Of a DNA stretch of 64,000 nucleotides, positions 44,650-54,308 are shown one piece after another. Origin of the DNA: CAYMPH01 sp964392365 (lineage in GTDB: Bacteria > Spirochaetota > UBA4802 > UBA5550). How positions within the stretch are numbered: position 1 is the stretch's first letter; every line of letters starts with the position of its first letter. A model generated the notes under the pieces. It saw nothing but the letters and a program-made list of their open reading frames with translations. It had not been told where the DNA came from and searched no databases. A program made the translations under genes and the position numbers. Location of the stretch: NCBI GenBank assembly GCA_964392365.1, contig CAYMPH010000006.1, positions 124,001 through 188,000 on the forward strand. Reading direction: 5' to 3'.

Positions 44650-45861
44650 TTTCCTTATTGAATCGGCTGCGAGTTTTCCTGTAGAAAACGCAGCCTGTAT
44701 GTTGTAGCCGCCGCTGTCTCCATCAATATCAAGTGCTTCGCCAGTTATGTAAAGACCGGGAATTATTTTTGATTCCATGGTTTTTCTGTTTATTTCTTCA
44801 GTGTTTATTCCGCCGGATGTAACCATTGCGATTTCAAAATCTTCATTTCTTTCAACTTCCATTTTAAAAGAAGAAAAATTTTCAAATATTTTCTTCCTCG
44901 TTTCTTTTGATAATTCAGCACATTTTGTTTCAGAATCAATTCCTGAAAAATGCAGCAGGGTATCAATCAGGCGCGAAGGCAATGAAATATTTTTTAAAGC
45001 AGATTTTATTGATCGCTTTCCGTTTGTTGAAGACTCTTTTATCAAATAATCATTCAGGGATTGAATCCCTGTTCCAGCTAAAAAATCTATTATAAGTATA
45101 TCGTTTCTTTCTACATATCTTGATATATTCAAAACCACAGGACCGGATATGTTTTTATGAGTAAAAAGAATATCGCCAGTACATTCCGCAATAAATTTAT
45201 CATTTCTCATCAATTTTATTAAAACATCTGGAATTGATATTCCGGAGAGTCCTGCAAAAGAATAGTTTTTTATTTTAACAGGAACGAGTGCCGGTTTGGG
45301 ATTTATTATTGTATGTCCGAATTTTTGAGCAAATGAAAAACCATCCCCGGTTGATCCTGTTTTAGGATAGGATTTTCCACCAGTAGCTATTATAAGCAAT
45401 TTGGATTTATAAGTTTCTTTTGAAGAAAAAACAGTAAATTCATGATCATTAAAATCAACATCAACAACCGGTTCATTGAATTTCATTATAATATTTTCTG
45501 ATTTACACATAGTTAGAAGTAATTCAAGCAAGTCAGATGATTTCAGACTTTCTGGAAAAATTTTACCATCCTCTCTTTCAAATAGAGGTAGTCCTTTTTC
45601 CTCAAAAAATTTTATTAAATCTTTATTTGTAAAATTTTGAATTGCCGGTTTGATGAAATTTGATTTGGAGCCGTATTTTGAAAAAAATGAATTTATTTCT
45701 CCGGCATGAGTGAGGTTGCACTGTCCGCTTCCTGAAAGTAAAAGTTTTTTTCCTGCTGAGGAATTTTTCTCAAGAACAAGAATTTTTCTTCCTATTGATG
45801 AAAGTGAAACTGCAGAGAATAGTCCTGCTGGTCCGGTTCCTATTATTATTATATCATACAT
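44644..45861 (-). CDS. NAD(P)/FAD-dependent oxidoreductase (HI0933/YhiN family)
   Basis: 405 residues. The FAD-binding start DIIIIGTGPAGLFSAVSL is followed by GKKLLLSGSGQCNLTH, a signature of the HI0933/YhiN family; the C-terminus has ATGGKSYPKTGSTGDGF and GGYNIQAAFSTGKLA. Function is not established in the family, although some members act on tRNA or flavin chemistry. It ends convergently inside the PilZ gene. A dispersed repeat lies between it and leuS. Confidence 0.85.
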   Translation of the reverse strand: MYDIIIIGTGPAGLFSAVSLSSIGRKILVLEKNSSAGKKLLLSGSGQCNLTHAGEINSFFSKYGSKSNFIKPAIQNFTNKDLIKFFEEKGLPLFEREDGKIFPESLKSSDLLELLLTMCKSENIIMKFNEPVVDVDFNDHEFTVFSSKETYKSKLLIIATGGKSYPKTGSTGDGFSFAQKFGHTIINPKPALVPVKIKNYSFAGLSGISIPDVLIKLMRNDKFIAECTGDILFTHKNISGPVVLNISRYVERNDILIIDFLAGTGIQSLNDYLIKESSTNGKRSIKSALKNISLPSRLIDTLLHFSGIDSETKCAELSKETRKKIFENFSSFKMEVERNEDFEIAMVTSGGINTEEINRKTMESKIIPGLYITGEALDIDGDSGGYNIQAAFSTGKLAADSIRKL

Positions 45862-45910
45862 TTTATTTATATCACTATATGCTAATTTGATAATAAAATT
45901 GCTGTTTTAT

Positions 45911-46010
45911 AAAATCCCCCAAACCCCCCGGAGGGGGGCTTAAGACCGATAAAACAGTAACTTTGAATTATTAAAGATTTCAAGTCCCCTTAGGAGGGAT
46001 TTAGGGGTTT
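45911..46010. repeat. Palindromic dispersed repeat next to leuS
   Basis: The left half (AAATCCCCCAAACCCCCC, hairpin CCCCCC-GGA-GGGGGG at 45924-45938) and the right half (about 45984-46010, whose complement begins AAACCCCTAAATCCCTCC) are imperfect inverted copies flanking about 40 bp of AT-rich sequence. This is the same general G/C-rich class as the elements at 9886 and 17673. The right end overlaps the leuS stop codon. Confidence 0.6.
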
Positions 46011-48477
46011 ATTTAATTACAATATTTACAAGCTTGTTTGGAACAGTAATTACTTTAATAACAGTTTTCCCGGTCAAGGTCTCTTTGATTTTGCTGTCAT
46101 CTAGAGCCAGTTTTTTCATTTCCTCTTCCGGAATACCCGGCTGAACACTTGCTTTGGATTTAATTTTTCCATTGATCTGAAAAACTATTTCGATCTGATT
46201 TTTTTCAGAAAGCTCACTGATAAACTCCGGCCAGCTGCTTGATGTGAGTAAGCTTTTATTACCTGTCATTTCCCACATCTCTTCAGCAGCATGCGGAGCA
46301 AAAGGGAAAAGCATTCTGATAAAAATAGAGAATACTTCAGATATTACCATTCTGCCTTCAGGAGATTTGAATTCACTCTCTTCAATCTGATAAAGGAAGT
46401 TTGTAAGCTCCATCATTCTGGCAATGGCTGTGTTGTACTGCATTCTTTCTTCAACATCATTGGTGACAATTTTGAGAGTTCTGTGAAGTTCATTTCTGAC
46501 GCTTGAAAGTTTTTCATTTAAAGTAAGTCCGTTAAAATTGAATTTATCATTATATAAATCTTTGTAACCGGAAACAAATCTCCAGACCCTGCTTAAAAAT
46601 CGGAACGATCCTTCAACACCTTTATCAGACCAGTCGAGATCTTTTTGCGGAGGCGCTGCAAAAAGCATAAACAGACGCACAGTGTCAGCTCCGTATTTTT
46701 CTATAATATCATCCGGATCAACAACATTCCCTTTTGATTTGCTCATCTTTGATCCGTCTTTGATTACCATGCCCTGAGTGAGCAGTTTAGTGAATGGCTC
46801 TTCATTTTTTAAAAGTCCTAAATCAAGAAGAACCATTGAGAAAAATCTTGCATAAAGAAGATGTAATACCGCATGTTCAATTCCTCCGATATACTGATCA
46901 ACAGGCATCCAGTAATTAAGCTCTTCTGAATCAAACATTTGTGCAGAACCGGGAGAAGTGAATTTTGCATAATACCAGGAAGAATCAACAAATGTATCCA
47001 TTGTATCTGTGTCACGTGTTGCCTTGCCGCTGCATTTTGGGCAGGTGGTATCAGTAAAACTTTTCATCCGCGAAAGAGGAGATCTTGAATCTCCGGCAAA
47101 ATCAACATCAATCGGCAGAATAACAGGCAGATCTTTTTCAGCAACAGGAAGAGCGCCGCACTTTTCGCAATAAACAACAGGTATAGGACATCCCCAGTAT
47201 CTCTGGCGTGATATGAGCCAATCGCGTATCCTGAAATTAACTTCTCTTTTCCCGTAACCTTTTTCTTCAGCAAAGGTGGATATTTTATCTATCGCTTCTT
47301 TATTTGTCAGTCCTGTAAATGGACCTGAGTTTACATTTACTCCTTCTTCAATGTATGCATCTTCCATCTTATCAACATCAATAGGAGAATCAGGATTATC
47401 AATAACGAGTTTGATTGGAATACCGTATTTTTTTGCAAAAGCGAAGTCACGCGTATCATGAGCAGGTACACTCATGATTGCTCCTGTGCCATAACCCATT
47501 AAAACAAAATTTCCTGCAAATAAAGGAACCTTGTCGCCTGTGAAAGGATTTATTACTTTTAGGCCGGTATCGATTCCAAGCTTTTCATTTGTTTCAGAAG
47601 TTCTGTCAATCATTGACTGATTCCTGCATTTTTCCATGAAGGATTTGAGTTCAGGATTGTTTATATCTGCAAGCAGAGGATGCTCAGGAGCTATTGCCAT
47701 GAATGTTACGCCGAAAACCGTGTCAGGTCTTGTTGTATAAATTGGAAAATCTTCTCCGGATTCAAGTTTGAAGTTTACCTTTAATCCTGTTGATCTTCCG
47801 ATCCAGTTTTTCTGCATTGTAATAACCTGCTCAGGCCAGTTGCCTTCAAGCTGGTCATGTCCTTTTAACAGACGTTCTGCATATTGAGTGATTTTAAAAA
47901 ACCACTGTTCAAGCTCTTTCTGCTCAACAACAGAATCACATCTCCAGCACACTCCGTTTTCAGCTTGCTCGTTTGCAAGAACTGTCTGACATTCTGGACA
48001 CCAGTTTACTGAAGCTTTCTTCTTATATGCAAGACCCTTTTCCAGCATCTTTATAAAAACCCACTGGTTCCATTTATAATACTCAGGTTTGTATGTTGCA
48101 AGTTCGCGCGACCAGTCATAGGAAAAGCCGAGTTTCGATAATTGCTTTTTCATATGCTCGATATTTTCAGCTGTCCATTTCATCGGAGGAACGTTATTTT
48201 TTATTGCAGCGTTTTCAGCTGGAAGGCCGAAAGAATCCCAACCAATTGGATGAAGCACGTTAAAGCCTTTCATCTTTTTAAATCGTGCTGCAATGTCGCC
48301 GATTGTATAATTCCGGACATGACCCATGTGAATTCTTCCGGAAGGATATGGAAACATTTCCAGTACATAAAATTTCGGTTTGCTTTTATCTATAGCGGCT
48401 TTATCGACAACGGAGTCTTTCCATCTTTTATGCCATTTCTGCTCAATCTCTTGAAATTTATAATCTTTATCTTCCAT
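46009..48477 (-). CDS. leuS: Leucyl-tRNA synthetase
   Basis: About 822 residues, normal for bacterial LeuRS. The class I signature is FPYPSGRIHMGHVRNY (HIGH variant HMGH), the KMSKS loop is SKMSKSKGN, and the editing domain block YTTRPDTVFGVTFMA is present. A zinc-type CxxC/CxxC pair lies in VNWCPECQTVLA...CWRCD. It charges tRNA-Leu and, with Bpt, provides Leu-tRNA for N-degron marking. Two adjacent ATGs exist; the GAGGAT site favours the second. It appears monocistronic, ending in a repeat. Confidence 0.97.
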   Translation of the reverse strand: MEDKDYKFQEIEQKWHKRWKDSVVDKAAIDKSKPKFYVLEMFPYPSGRIHMGHVRNYTIGDIAARFKKMKGFNVLHPIGWDSFGLPAENAAIKNNVPPMKWTAENIEHMKKQLSKLGFSYDWSRELATYKPEYYKWNQWVFIKMLEKGLAYKKKASVNWCPECQTVLANEQAENGVCWRCDSVVEQKELEQWFFKITQYAERLLKGHDQLEGNWPEQVITMQKNWIGRSTGLKVNFKLESGEDFPIYTTRPDTVFGVTFMAIAPEHPLLADINNPELKSFMEKCRNQSMIDRTSETNEKLGIDTGLKVINPFTGDKVPLFAGNFVLMGYGTGAIMSVPAHDTRDFAFAKKYGIPIKLVIDNPDSPIDVDKMEDAYIEEGVNVNSGPFTGLTNKEAIDKISTFAEEKGYGKREVNFRIRDWLISRQRYWGCPIPVVYCEKCGALPVAEKDLPVILPIDVDFAGDSRSPLSRMKSFTDTTCPKCSGKATRDTDTMDTFVDSSWYYAKFTSPGSAQMFDSEELNYWMPVDQYIGGIEHAVLHLLYARFFSMVLLDLGLLKNEEPFTKLLTQGMVIKDGSKMSKSKGNVVDPDDIIEKYGADTVRLFMLFAAPPQKDLDWSDKGVEGSFRFLSRVWRFVSGYKDLYNDKFNFNGLTLNEKLSSVRNELHRTLKIVTNDVEERMQYNTAIARMMELTNFLYQIEESEFKSPEGRMVISEVFSIFIRMLFPFAPHAAEEMWEMTGNKSLLTSSSWPEFISELSEKNQIEIVFQINGKIKSKASVQPGIPEEEMKKLALDDSKIKETLTGKTVIKVITVPNKLVNIVIK

Positions 48478-48736
48478 CATATCCTCAATGAAAATTTTAT
48501 TTTAAGTTAGATATTTTGAAATTCTGAATATAATTTTATATCAAATATCCAGCTCAACAAATGGATTAAACCTGAATCTTTTGTCAAACATAAAGTGAGG
48601 CTATATTTTATTAGACCTATTTGAAAAAAAATATAAATTGAATGTAATGAAAATTATTTTATATAAAATTCTGTTTAAATTTTTATTAAATAGCATTCGT
48701 AATGATTTCTATAAGGTGCCATTTTTTAGATTAATC

Positions 48737-48764
48737 TTGACATATATTTGCCGATAAATATAAT
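48737..48764 (+). promoter_or_regulatory. Consensus sigma-70 promoter for the M23-like gene
   Basis: -35 TTGACA (48737-48742) and -10 TATAAT (48759-48764) are both perfect with 16-bp spacing. The start codon is 58 bp downstream. The rest of the 48481-48821 gap shows nothing else. Confidence 0.75.
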
Positions 48765-48821
48765 AAGAACAAATAGATAATCAGAAAGTATTATCTAAAC
48801 TAACCTTTACTGGAAATAATA

Positions 48822-49835
48822 ATGGGTTTAAATCCATTTAAAGATGCAAATTTAACCGACCTTCAGCAGAATATCTGGAATTTCTTTACTGATCATTTCA
48901 GCGGATTGGCTGAAAGATTTAAGAAATGGCGTGAGAGGTTTGTTAAAAAAGGCAATGAACGCATTACAGTAATGTTTATCCCTCATTCTGAAAAGAAAAT
49001 TATCAATTTCCATATTTCTATTTTTGCAATTTCAGCACTTGTAATAATTTTAACAGTTACTGTTTCTATAACTTCTGTTATGATTATAAATCATTCATCA
49101 ACAGTTAAAGAAGTATCAAAACTTAAGAAATACGGTTCCAATTCAAAAATTCAAATTCAGAAATATAAAGAAGAAATAAATAAACTATATACAATTTTCC
49201 AGCAATTGAAACCGGAATTGACTCACCTTTATTCTCTCACTCCAGGCAGCGAACTTGATTCATTATGGGCAAAAGGCGGAATAGAAAATCCTGTAGCTCC
49301 TGCTGGTGTAGAAACTGAAAATGCTCCGCCATTAGAAGTATTAAATATACAGGAAATTGAACGCGAACTTAAAACAACAAAAAAAATACTCGCTAAAGTT
49401 AAAACCTTTCTTGATTACAGAAAAAAGATTATTGAAAATACTCCATCTGTCTGGCCTGTTGAGGGATATATAATTTCAAGATACGGGCAGAGAACTTCGC
49501 CGAACTCACAGGAACTGGAATTCCACTATGGACTTGATATTGAAGCTTTTCCTGGAGCTGAAATAAGAGCAACTGCGCCGGGTAAGGTTAGTGAAGTGCG
49601 TTGGGATCCGATACTCGGGCTTGTAGTTTCAATTAAACATAAATACGGATTTACGACCTCATATTCACACTGCCAGCGAGTTTCAGCTCAGCTTGATCAG
49701 AATATATCCAAAGGAGATGTAATTGGATATATCGGCAGAACAGGAAAAACCAACCGGTACATCTGCTATTATCAGGTAAGGATTGGAACAGATTTTGTTG
49801 ATCCAATGCCATATTTAAACCGCATATCAAAATAA
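48822..49835 (+). CDS. M23/LytM-like envelope protein with degenerate zinc site
   Basis: 337 residues. Residues 62-90 are a membrane anchor, a coiled region follows (about 95-130), and the LytM fold occupies 210-325. The HxxxD ligands are kept (H235, D239) and the YSHC histidine (H283) is present, but the final HxH block is YICYYQ (313-318) instead of HLHYE. Without that catalytic/zinc pair it is probably not a peptidase. Degenerate LytM proteins such as EnvC activate amidases, and an amidase gene lies at 35114. Consensus promoter; GGA ribosome binding site. Confidence 0.75.
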   Translation: MGLNPFKDANLTDLQQNIWNFFTDHFSGLAERFKKWRERFVKKGNERITVMFIPHSEKKIINFHISIFAISALVIILTVTVSITSVMIINHSSTVKEVSKLKKYGSNSKIQIQKYKEEINKLYTIFQQLKPELTHLYSLTPGSELDSLWAKGGIENPVAPAGVETENAPPLEVLNIQEIERELKTTKKILAKVKTFLDYRKKIIENTPSVWPVEGYIISRYGQRTSPNSQELEFHYGLDIEAFPGAEIRATAPGKVSEVRWDPILGLVVSIKHKYGFTTSYSHCQRVSAQLDQNISKGDVIGYIGRTGKTNRYICYYQVRIGTDFVDPMPYLNRISK

Positions 49836-50077
49836 TAATTAATTTATTTTATAAATCAATCACTTCAATTTTTTAAATCAATTCAAATTATTTCTGTTAT
49901 ATTTTGATTCTATAAATTCAGAAAAAATATTTTATAGTAAAGAAAATTCAGTATATTAAAATAAAAATAAGATTTCATTTCTGATTTCTATCTTTAATAT
50001 TATGTCGGATAATTTTTTCTGGACATTTTAAAACAGGAAAATATTGATTAACAAAATTAAGATAATAGGAGTTTTTC

Positions 50078-50995
50078 ATGGATACATATAAATATGCAAC
50101 AGGCAGTTTTATTGGAAAAGGAGGAGATGAAATTTATTTCCAGAAATGGATTTCACCGAATCAGAAAGCAATTGTTGTAATTTCCCATGGTATCGGTGAA
50201 CATTCAGGCAGGTATATGAATATTATCAACAAGATGCAGAATAAAAATGTCTCATTTTATGCGATGGATCATAGAGGACATGGTAAATCCGGAGGCAATA
50301 GAGGTCATGTTGATTTTTTTATGGATTTTGTGCATGATCTGAAAATCTTTATAAATTCAATTCGTGAAGAAAATTCAGGACAAAAAATAATTCTTTTAGG
50401 GCACAGTCTCGGTGGTTTGATTGCTTTTAAATATACACTTAAATACAAAGAGGATTTACACGGGTTGATTCTTTCATCACCTGCGCTAATTTTTTCAGCT
50501 GCTATACCGGATTGGAAAGCTATGCTTGGGCAGTTTTTTTCAAAATATATACCAGCATTTACAATGTCCAATGGTTTGAACGCGGATGATCTTTCCCGTG
50601 ACATAGATGTTGTCAGATTATACAAAGAAGATCCGCTGGTTCACGACAGAATATCAGCAAGATTATTTACTGAGATGACGGCAGCTGCCAGGGAATGTCT
50701 TGTAAGAGCTTATGAATTAAGGATTCCATTGCTTATTTTTCACGGTAGTTCAGATAAAATTGTTAACATAATTGGAAGTGAAAAAGTTTATGAAAATGCG
50801 TCAACTTCAAATAAGGAATATTTTCCATTTTTAGATCTTTATCATGAAACAATGAATGAAATAGAAACTGATAGAAATAAAGTTCTTACAGTAGTATCGA
50901 ATTGGATACTAAAAAATATGAACAAAAAGCAATCAGTAAAAACTGAAACAGTGAAAAAAGAGAAGGCTGTTAAAAAAGTTAAAAAAAAACGTTAA
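50078..50995 (+). CDS. Alpha/beta hydrolase, monoacylglycerol lipase-like
   Basis: 305 residues, no signal peptide. The order is VVISHGIGEHSGRY (oxyanion), DHRGHGKSGG, nucleophile LLGHSLGGLIA, acid HGSSDKIVN and histidine LYHETMNE, the pattern of monoacylglycerol lipases and lysophospholipases of the Hydrolase_4 group. It likely hydrolyses mono-acylglycerols or lysophospholipids. The tail is Lys-rich (KKEKAVKKVKKKR), which may help membrane binding. RBS AGGAG; the 240 bp upstream are AT-rich with nothing recognised. Monocistronic. Confidence 0.8.
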   Translation: MDTYKYATGSFIGKGGDEIYFQKWISPNQKAIVVISHGIGEHSGRYMNIINKMQNKNVSFYAMDHRGHGKSGGNRGHVDFFMDFVHDLKIFINSIREENSGQKIILLGHSLGGLIAFKYTLKYKEDLHGLILSSPALIFSAAIPDWKAMLGQFFSKYIPAFTMSNGLNADDLSRDIDVVRLYKEDPLVHDRISARLFTEMTAAARECLVRAYELRIPLLIFHGSSDKIVNIIGSEKVYENASTSNKEYFPFLDLYHETMNEIETDRNKVLTVVSNWILKNMNKKQSVKTETVKKEKAVKKVKKKR

Positions 50996-51141
50996 CCAGT
51001 TTTTAAATATCATGAAACATTGCAATATGAAGTTTTTACTTTTGATATTTATAATAAAAATTTAAGATAATTTATTTTAAATTTTAAATTTATTCCTGCC
51101 ATTTTTAAACTATTCTTAGAATTTAACATTACTGTAATATT

Positions 51142-51244
51142 AAACAGCTGTTTTTCCATCCAGTGTTTCAGCTTTGTTAAATAATATGTTTTTATAAGTA
51201 ATTAGCGTCCTGTAATTTGACAAAATTTCATAATCACTTAAATT
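51142..51244 (+). promoter_or_regulatory. Upstream region of amtB: palindrome and probable promoter
   Basis: A perfect 12-bp palindrome AAACAGCTGTTT (51142-51153) lies ahead of a promoter with -35 TTGACA (51217-51222) and weak -10 TAAATT (51239-51244, 16-bp spacing). No sigma-54 -24/-12 element was found. Nitrogen control through the palindrome is speculation. Confidence 0.35.
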
Positions 51245-51292
51245 TAATAATATAAAGAAAAAAATTTATAATATTAGTTTTGGAGGTTTAAT

Positions 51293-52591
51293 ATGGAACA
51301 GGCAGTTCAAATGGTAACAGTTACTGCAATGAATCAGGCTCTGGAAGCAGCTAAGGCCGCTGCTCAATCAAGTGCAGATACTGTATGGATGCTGGTTGCT
51401 ACGGCAATGGTAATGATTATGACTCCTACTCTGGCTTTCTTTTATGGCGGATTAGTTAGAAAGAAAAATATTCTTTCAATATTAATGCAGTCATTTGTTA
51501 TTCTTGCAGTAATATCGATTCAGTGGGTACTGCTAGGATACAGTCTTGCTTTCGGACCGGATAAGGGCGGAATAATCGGTGGGCTTGAATGGATAGGTTT
51601 AAATGGAGTCGGCCTGACTCCTGATAAAGTTTACGCTACAACAATACCTCATCAATTATTCATGGCATTTCAGATGATGTTTGCAGTTATTACACCGGCT
51701 CTTATTATTGGTGCTTTTGCTGAAAGAATTAAATTTTCAGGTTTCGTTCTTTTTATACTTCTCTGGTCAACATTGATATATGATCCTTTGGCTCATATGG
51801 TGTGGTCTTCAAACGGTTGGCTTGCTAAAATGGGCGCTCTGGATTTCGCAGGCGGAACAGTAATTCACATCAATGCCGGTATATCCGCTCTTGTCATGGC
51901 TATTATGCTTGGTAAAAGAAGCGGCATTGAAACAAACCGGGCACCTCATAATCTGCCTCTTGCAGTTCTTGGTGCAGGATTTCTGTGGTTTGGATGGTTC
52001 GGGTTTAATGCAGGAAGCGCTCTTGGTGTAGGTCCGCTTACAGTATCAGCATTCATTAATACAAATACTGCAGCTGCAGCAGCTACAATAACCTGGATGC
52101 TTCTTGATAAATTTTTTAACAAAGTTCCTACAGTTCTTGGAGTTATTACAGGTCTTGTTGCAGGTTTAGTTGCAATAACTCCTGCAGCCGGTTATGTTAC
52201 ACCAATGGCTTCAATAATCATTGGTGCTTTAGGAAGCATAGTGGGATTTTTCTTCGTCACAAAAGTAAAAGGATTTTTCGGTTATGATGATGCACTTGAC
52301 GTTTTCGGCGTTCATGGAATGGCAGGAATTGTTGGTGCACTTGCAACAGGGATTTTTGCTACTAAAACAATAAATCCTGGAGGAGCTGACGGATGGCTTT
52401 ATGGAAATTTCAACCAGTTCCTGGTTCAGGGTCTGACAGTTCTTGTATCAATAGGAATTTCAGCACTTGGTACTTTTTTACTATTCCTTCTCGTTGATAA
52501 AACTATTGGCCTTAAAGTTGATGCAAGAGATGAATATATCGGACTCGACCTGACTCAGCATCACGAGTCTGGTTATACTCTGCTGGATTGA
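51293..52591 (+). CDS. amtB: Ammonium transporter AmtB
   Basis: 432 residues with eleven membrane helices. The opening SADTVWMLVATAMVMIMTPTLAFFYGGLVRKKN, the twin-His region (FAGGTVIHINAGISALV and DVFGVHGMAGIVGALATGIFA) and NRAPHNLP match the Amt family. It brings ammonium into the cell. GlnK, its partner, starts 23 bp downstream. Strong GGAGG site. Confidence 0.97.
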   Translation: MEQAVQMVTVTAMNQALEAAKAAAQSSADTVWMLVATAMVMIMTPTLAFFYGGLVRKKNILSILMQSFVILAVISIQWVLLGYSLAFGPDKGGIIGGLEWIGLNGVGLTPDKVYATTIPHQLFMAFQMMFAVITPALIIGAFAERIKFSGFVLFILLWSTLIYDPLAHMVWSSNGWLAKMGALDFAGGTVIHINAGISALVMAIMLGKRSGIETNRAPHNLPLAVLGAGFLWFGWFGFNAGSALGVGPLTVSAFINTNTAAAAATITWMLLDKFFNKVPTVLGVITGLVAGLVAITPAAGYVTPMASIIIGALGSIVGFFFVTKVKGFFGYDDALDVFGVHGMAGIVGALATGIFATKTINPGGADGWLYGNFNQFLVQGLTVLVSIGISALGTFLLFLLVDKTIGLKVDARDEYIGLDLTQHHESGYTLLD

Positions 52592-52614
52592 TTACAGGAT
52601 AAAGGAGATAAATC

Positions 52615-52956
52615 ATGAAATATATCATAGCAATAATCAAACCTCACAAGCTTCAGGATGTTAAAGAGGAACTTGAAAAAGTTGAAGTTCACCTAATGAC
52701 AGTATCCGAAGTACTAGGCTGCGGAAGGCAAAAGGGAGTAACAGAGATTTACAGAGGAGTCAAGGAAGTTGATAATCTGCTTAGAAAAGTTAAACTTGAA
52801 ATCGCTGTAAATGAAGAATTTGTAAGTAAGACGCTTGAAGCAATAAAAAAAGGTGCTAAAGAAGGCGGAATTGGTGATGGTAAAATTTTTGTACTGGATT
52901 TAAAAGATTGTATTCGAATTAGAACAGGCGAGAGCGGCAATGAAGCTATAGGCTGA
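52615..52956 (+). CDS. glnK: PII nitrogen regulatory protein (GlnK-like)
   Basis: 113 residues. It has the PII fold, with the T-loop GRQKGVTEIYRGVKEVDNLLRKVK and the ATP-binding GDGKIFV and RIRTGE motifs. Tyr 46 is kept, but the modification Tyr 51 is Glu, so classic uridylylation is impossible at that site. ATP/ADP and 2-oxoglutarate sensing can still occur. It follows amtB and ends in a strong terminator. Confidence 0.95.
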   Translation: MKYIIAIIKPHKLQDVKEELEKVEVHLMTVSEVLGCGRQKGVTEIYRGVKEVDNLLRKVKLEIAVNEEFVSKTLEAIKKGAKEGGIGDGKIFVLDLKDCIRIRTGESGNEAIG

Positions 52957-52967
52957 TATCAATAAAA

Positions 52968-53018
52968 CAACAAAAAGGGACTGACAAAAAAGCAGTCCCT
53001 TTTTGTTGAAGTTTTTTT
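52968..53018 (+). terminator. Strong rho-independent terminator after amtB-glnK
   Basis: CAACAAAAAGGGACTG (52968-52983) pairs perfectly with CAGTCCCTTTTTGTTG (52993-53008), loop ACAAAAAAG, then GTTTTTTT. It separates glnK from the convergent PTS IIA gene ending at 53023. Confidence 0.9.
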
Positions 53019-53022
53019 AGAT

Positions 53023-53484
53023 TTATATTTTATACTCTTCTGAACCTAAAATTTCAAGTACAGCTTTAGAATTTTCTGATGATATAATTTTTTCTTTAAT
53101 ATCCTCTTTTTTTAATATAGACATTATATGAGATAGAAGCTTTAAATAATCTCTGTGCTGGTTTTCACCTGCTATCACAAGAATTACCAGCCTTACAAGC
53201 TCACCGTCCATTGAATCGAAATTTATTCCTTTTTTTGATATTCCTATTGCGTAAGACATTTTTTTAACAGTCTGAATTTTTGCATGAGGAATTGCTATGC
53301 CGAATCCAATACCTGTACTCATGATTTCCTCACGCTCTTTTAAAGCCTGAATAAGAAGAGGTAAATTATCACAGGAATCAGTTTCATGAAATACCGAAGC
53401 AAGCTCCTCTATCGCAGATAATTTATTTTTAGCATCAAGAAATTTTATAAAGCCATTTTCAGTATAATCCAGTATCGATGACAT
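53023..53484 (-). CDS. PTS IIA component, PtsN/fructose type
   Basis: 153 residues from ATG 53484 (GGAG site); an upstream ATG at 53544 is less likely. A PTS_IIA_fruc domain is seen: ALKEREEIMSTGIGFGIAIPHAKI, with the phosphorylatable His in IPHAK. It resembles PtsN, which regulates nitrogen/potassium metabolism by its phosphorylation state. No transmembrane IIC domain is present, so a regulatory role is likely. Its nearness to amtB-glnK is suggestive but the genes are convergent. Confidence 0.8.
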   Translation of the reverse strand: MSSILDYTENGFIKFLDAKNKLSAIEELASVFHETDSCDNLPLLIQALKEREEIMSTGIGFGIAIPHAKIQTVKKMSYAIGISKKGINFDSMDGELVRLVILVIAGENQHRDYLKLLSHIMSILKKEDIKEKIISSENSKAVLEILGSEEYKI

Positions 53485-53577
53485 CCGTTTACTCCAATTG
53501 TTATATAAAATGTAATCACAATAATAAAAAAAATCTATTGTCAATTATATATTATAATAATATCTAATTTTTTTAAT

Positions 53578-54117
53578 TTATTTATATGAAATGAAATTAA
53601 TTTCACAACTTGACATGAAATCCAGAAAATCAAGGTCAGATTGCTTTCTGCTTGGACCGAAAAATAACTGATCAAGGCCATTCCAGCAGAGAAACCAGCC
53701 TGCCGGTTCAAGCATAACCTTAATAAAATGATATAAATATATTTTGTTTATATTTATCAGGGAAATATATGCAGCAGCTGAAGAAATGCTGAATCCAATC
53801 AATAGCCAGAAAAGACCTTTTAGTCTCATTTTTCTGATTTCATTTTTTAAAAGATAATAATGTTTTTTAAAATGGCTGTGCATTCTGTTTATAATTAATT
53901 CTTCATTGCTTGCATCTCTCAGCTTTTCCGGCATCATTAACTGAAGTGAAGCATTATCTGAATTTTTTCCGCTTTTAACTTTTTTTGTTTCATTCAAAAA
54001 GTCATCTGAGAATGATTTTTCAGAATAATGTCTTGGATCAAAATCTGAAAAAATATCATCATATGAATCAAGGATTATACTGATTTTTGAAAGATTTACT
54101 AAATCATTTTTTTTCAT
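53578..54117 (-). CDS. Membrane protein of unknown function
   Basis: 179 residues. The first 100 are hydrophilic with blocks YDDIFSDFDPRHYSEKSFSDDFLNE and LMMPEKLRDASNEELIINRMHSHFKKHY; then two hydrophobic segments (about 102-120 and 135-150) and a short tail. The opening motif SDFDPR...SDDF seems to be a conserved signature in a family I cannot name. Function unknown. 54118-54308 has no further feature I can support. Confidence 0.55.
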   Translation of the reverse strand: MKKNDLVNLSKISIILDSYDDIFSDFDPRHYSEKSFSDDFLNETKKVKSGKNSDNASLQLMMPEKLRDASNEELIINRMHSHFKKHYYLLKNEIRKMRLKGLFWLLIGFSISSAAAYISLININKIYLYHFIKVMLEPAGWFLCWNGLDQLFFGPSRKQSDLDFLDFMSSCEINFISYK

Positions 54118-54308
54118 ATATAGCTTCTGTTTTTTATAAATAAATTACTGCTCTAACTAAAAGTATAAGAAAAAATATAAAAAACAACATCTTTTTATTG
54201 GATATTCATTTAATTTTGTGCCGATATTTAAAATGAAATTCTATATATTATTATTTAAAATTTAAAACATAATTAGCACTTTTAAAATATACTCAGGAGT
54301 TTTTAATC

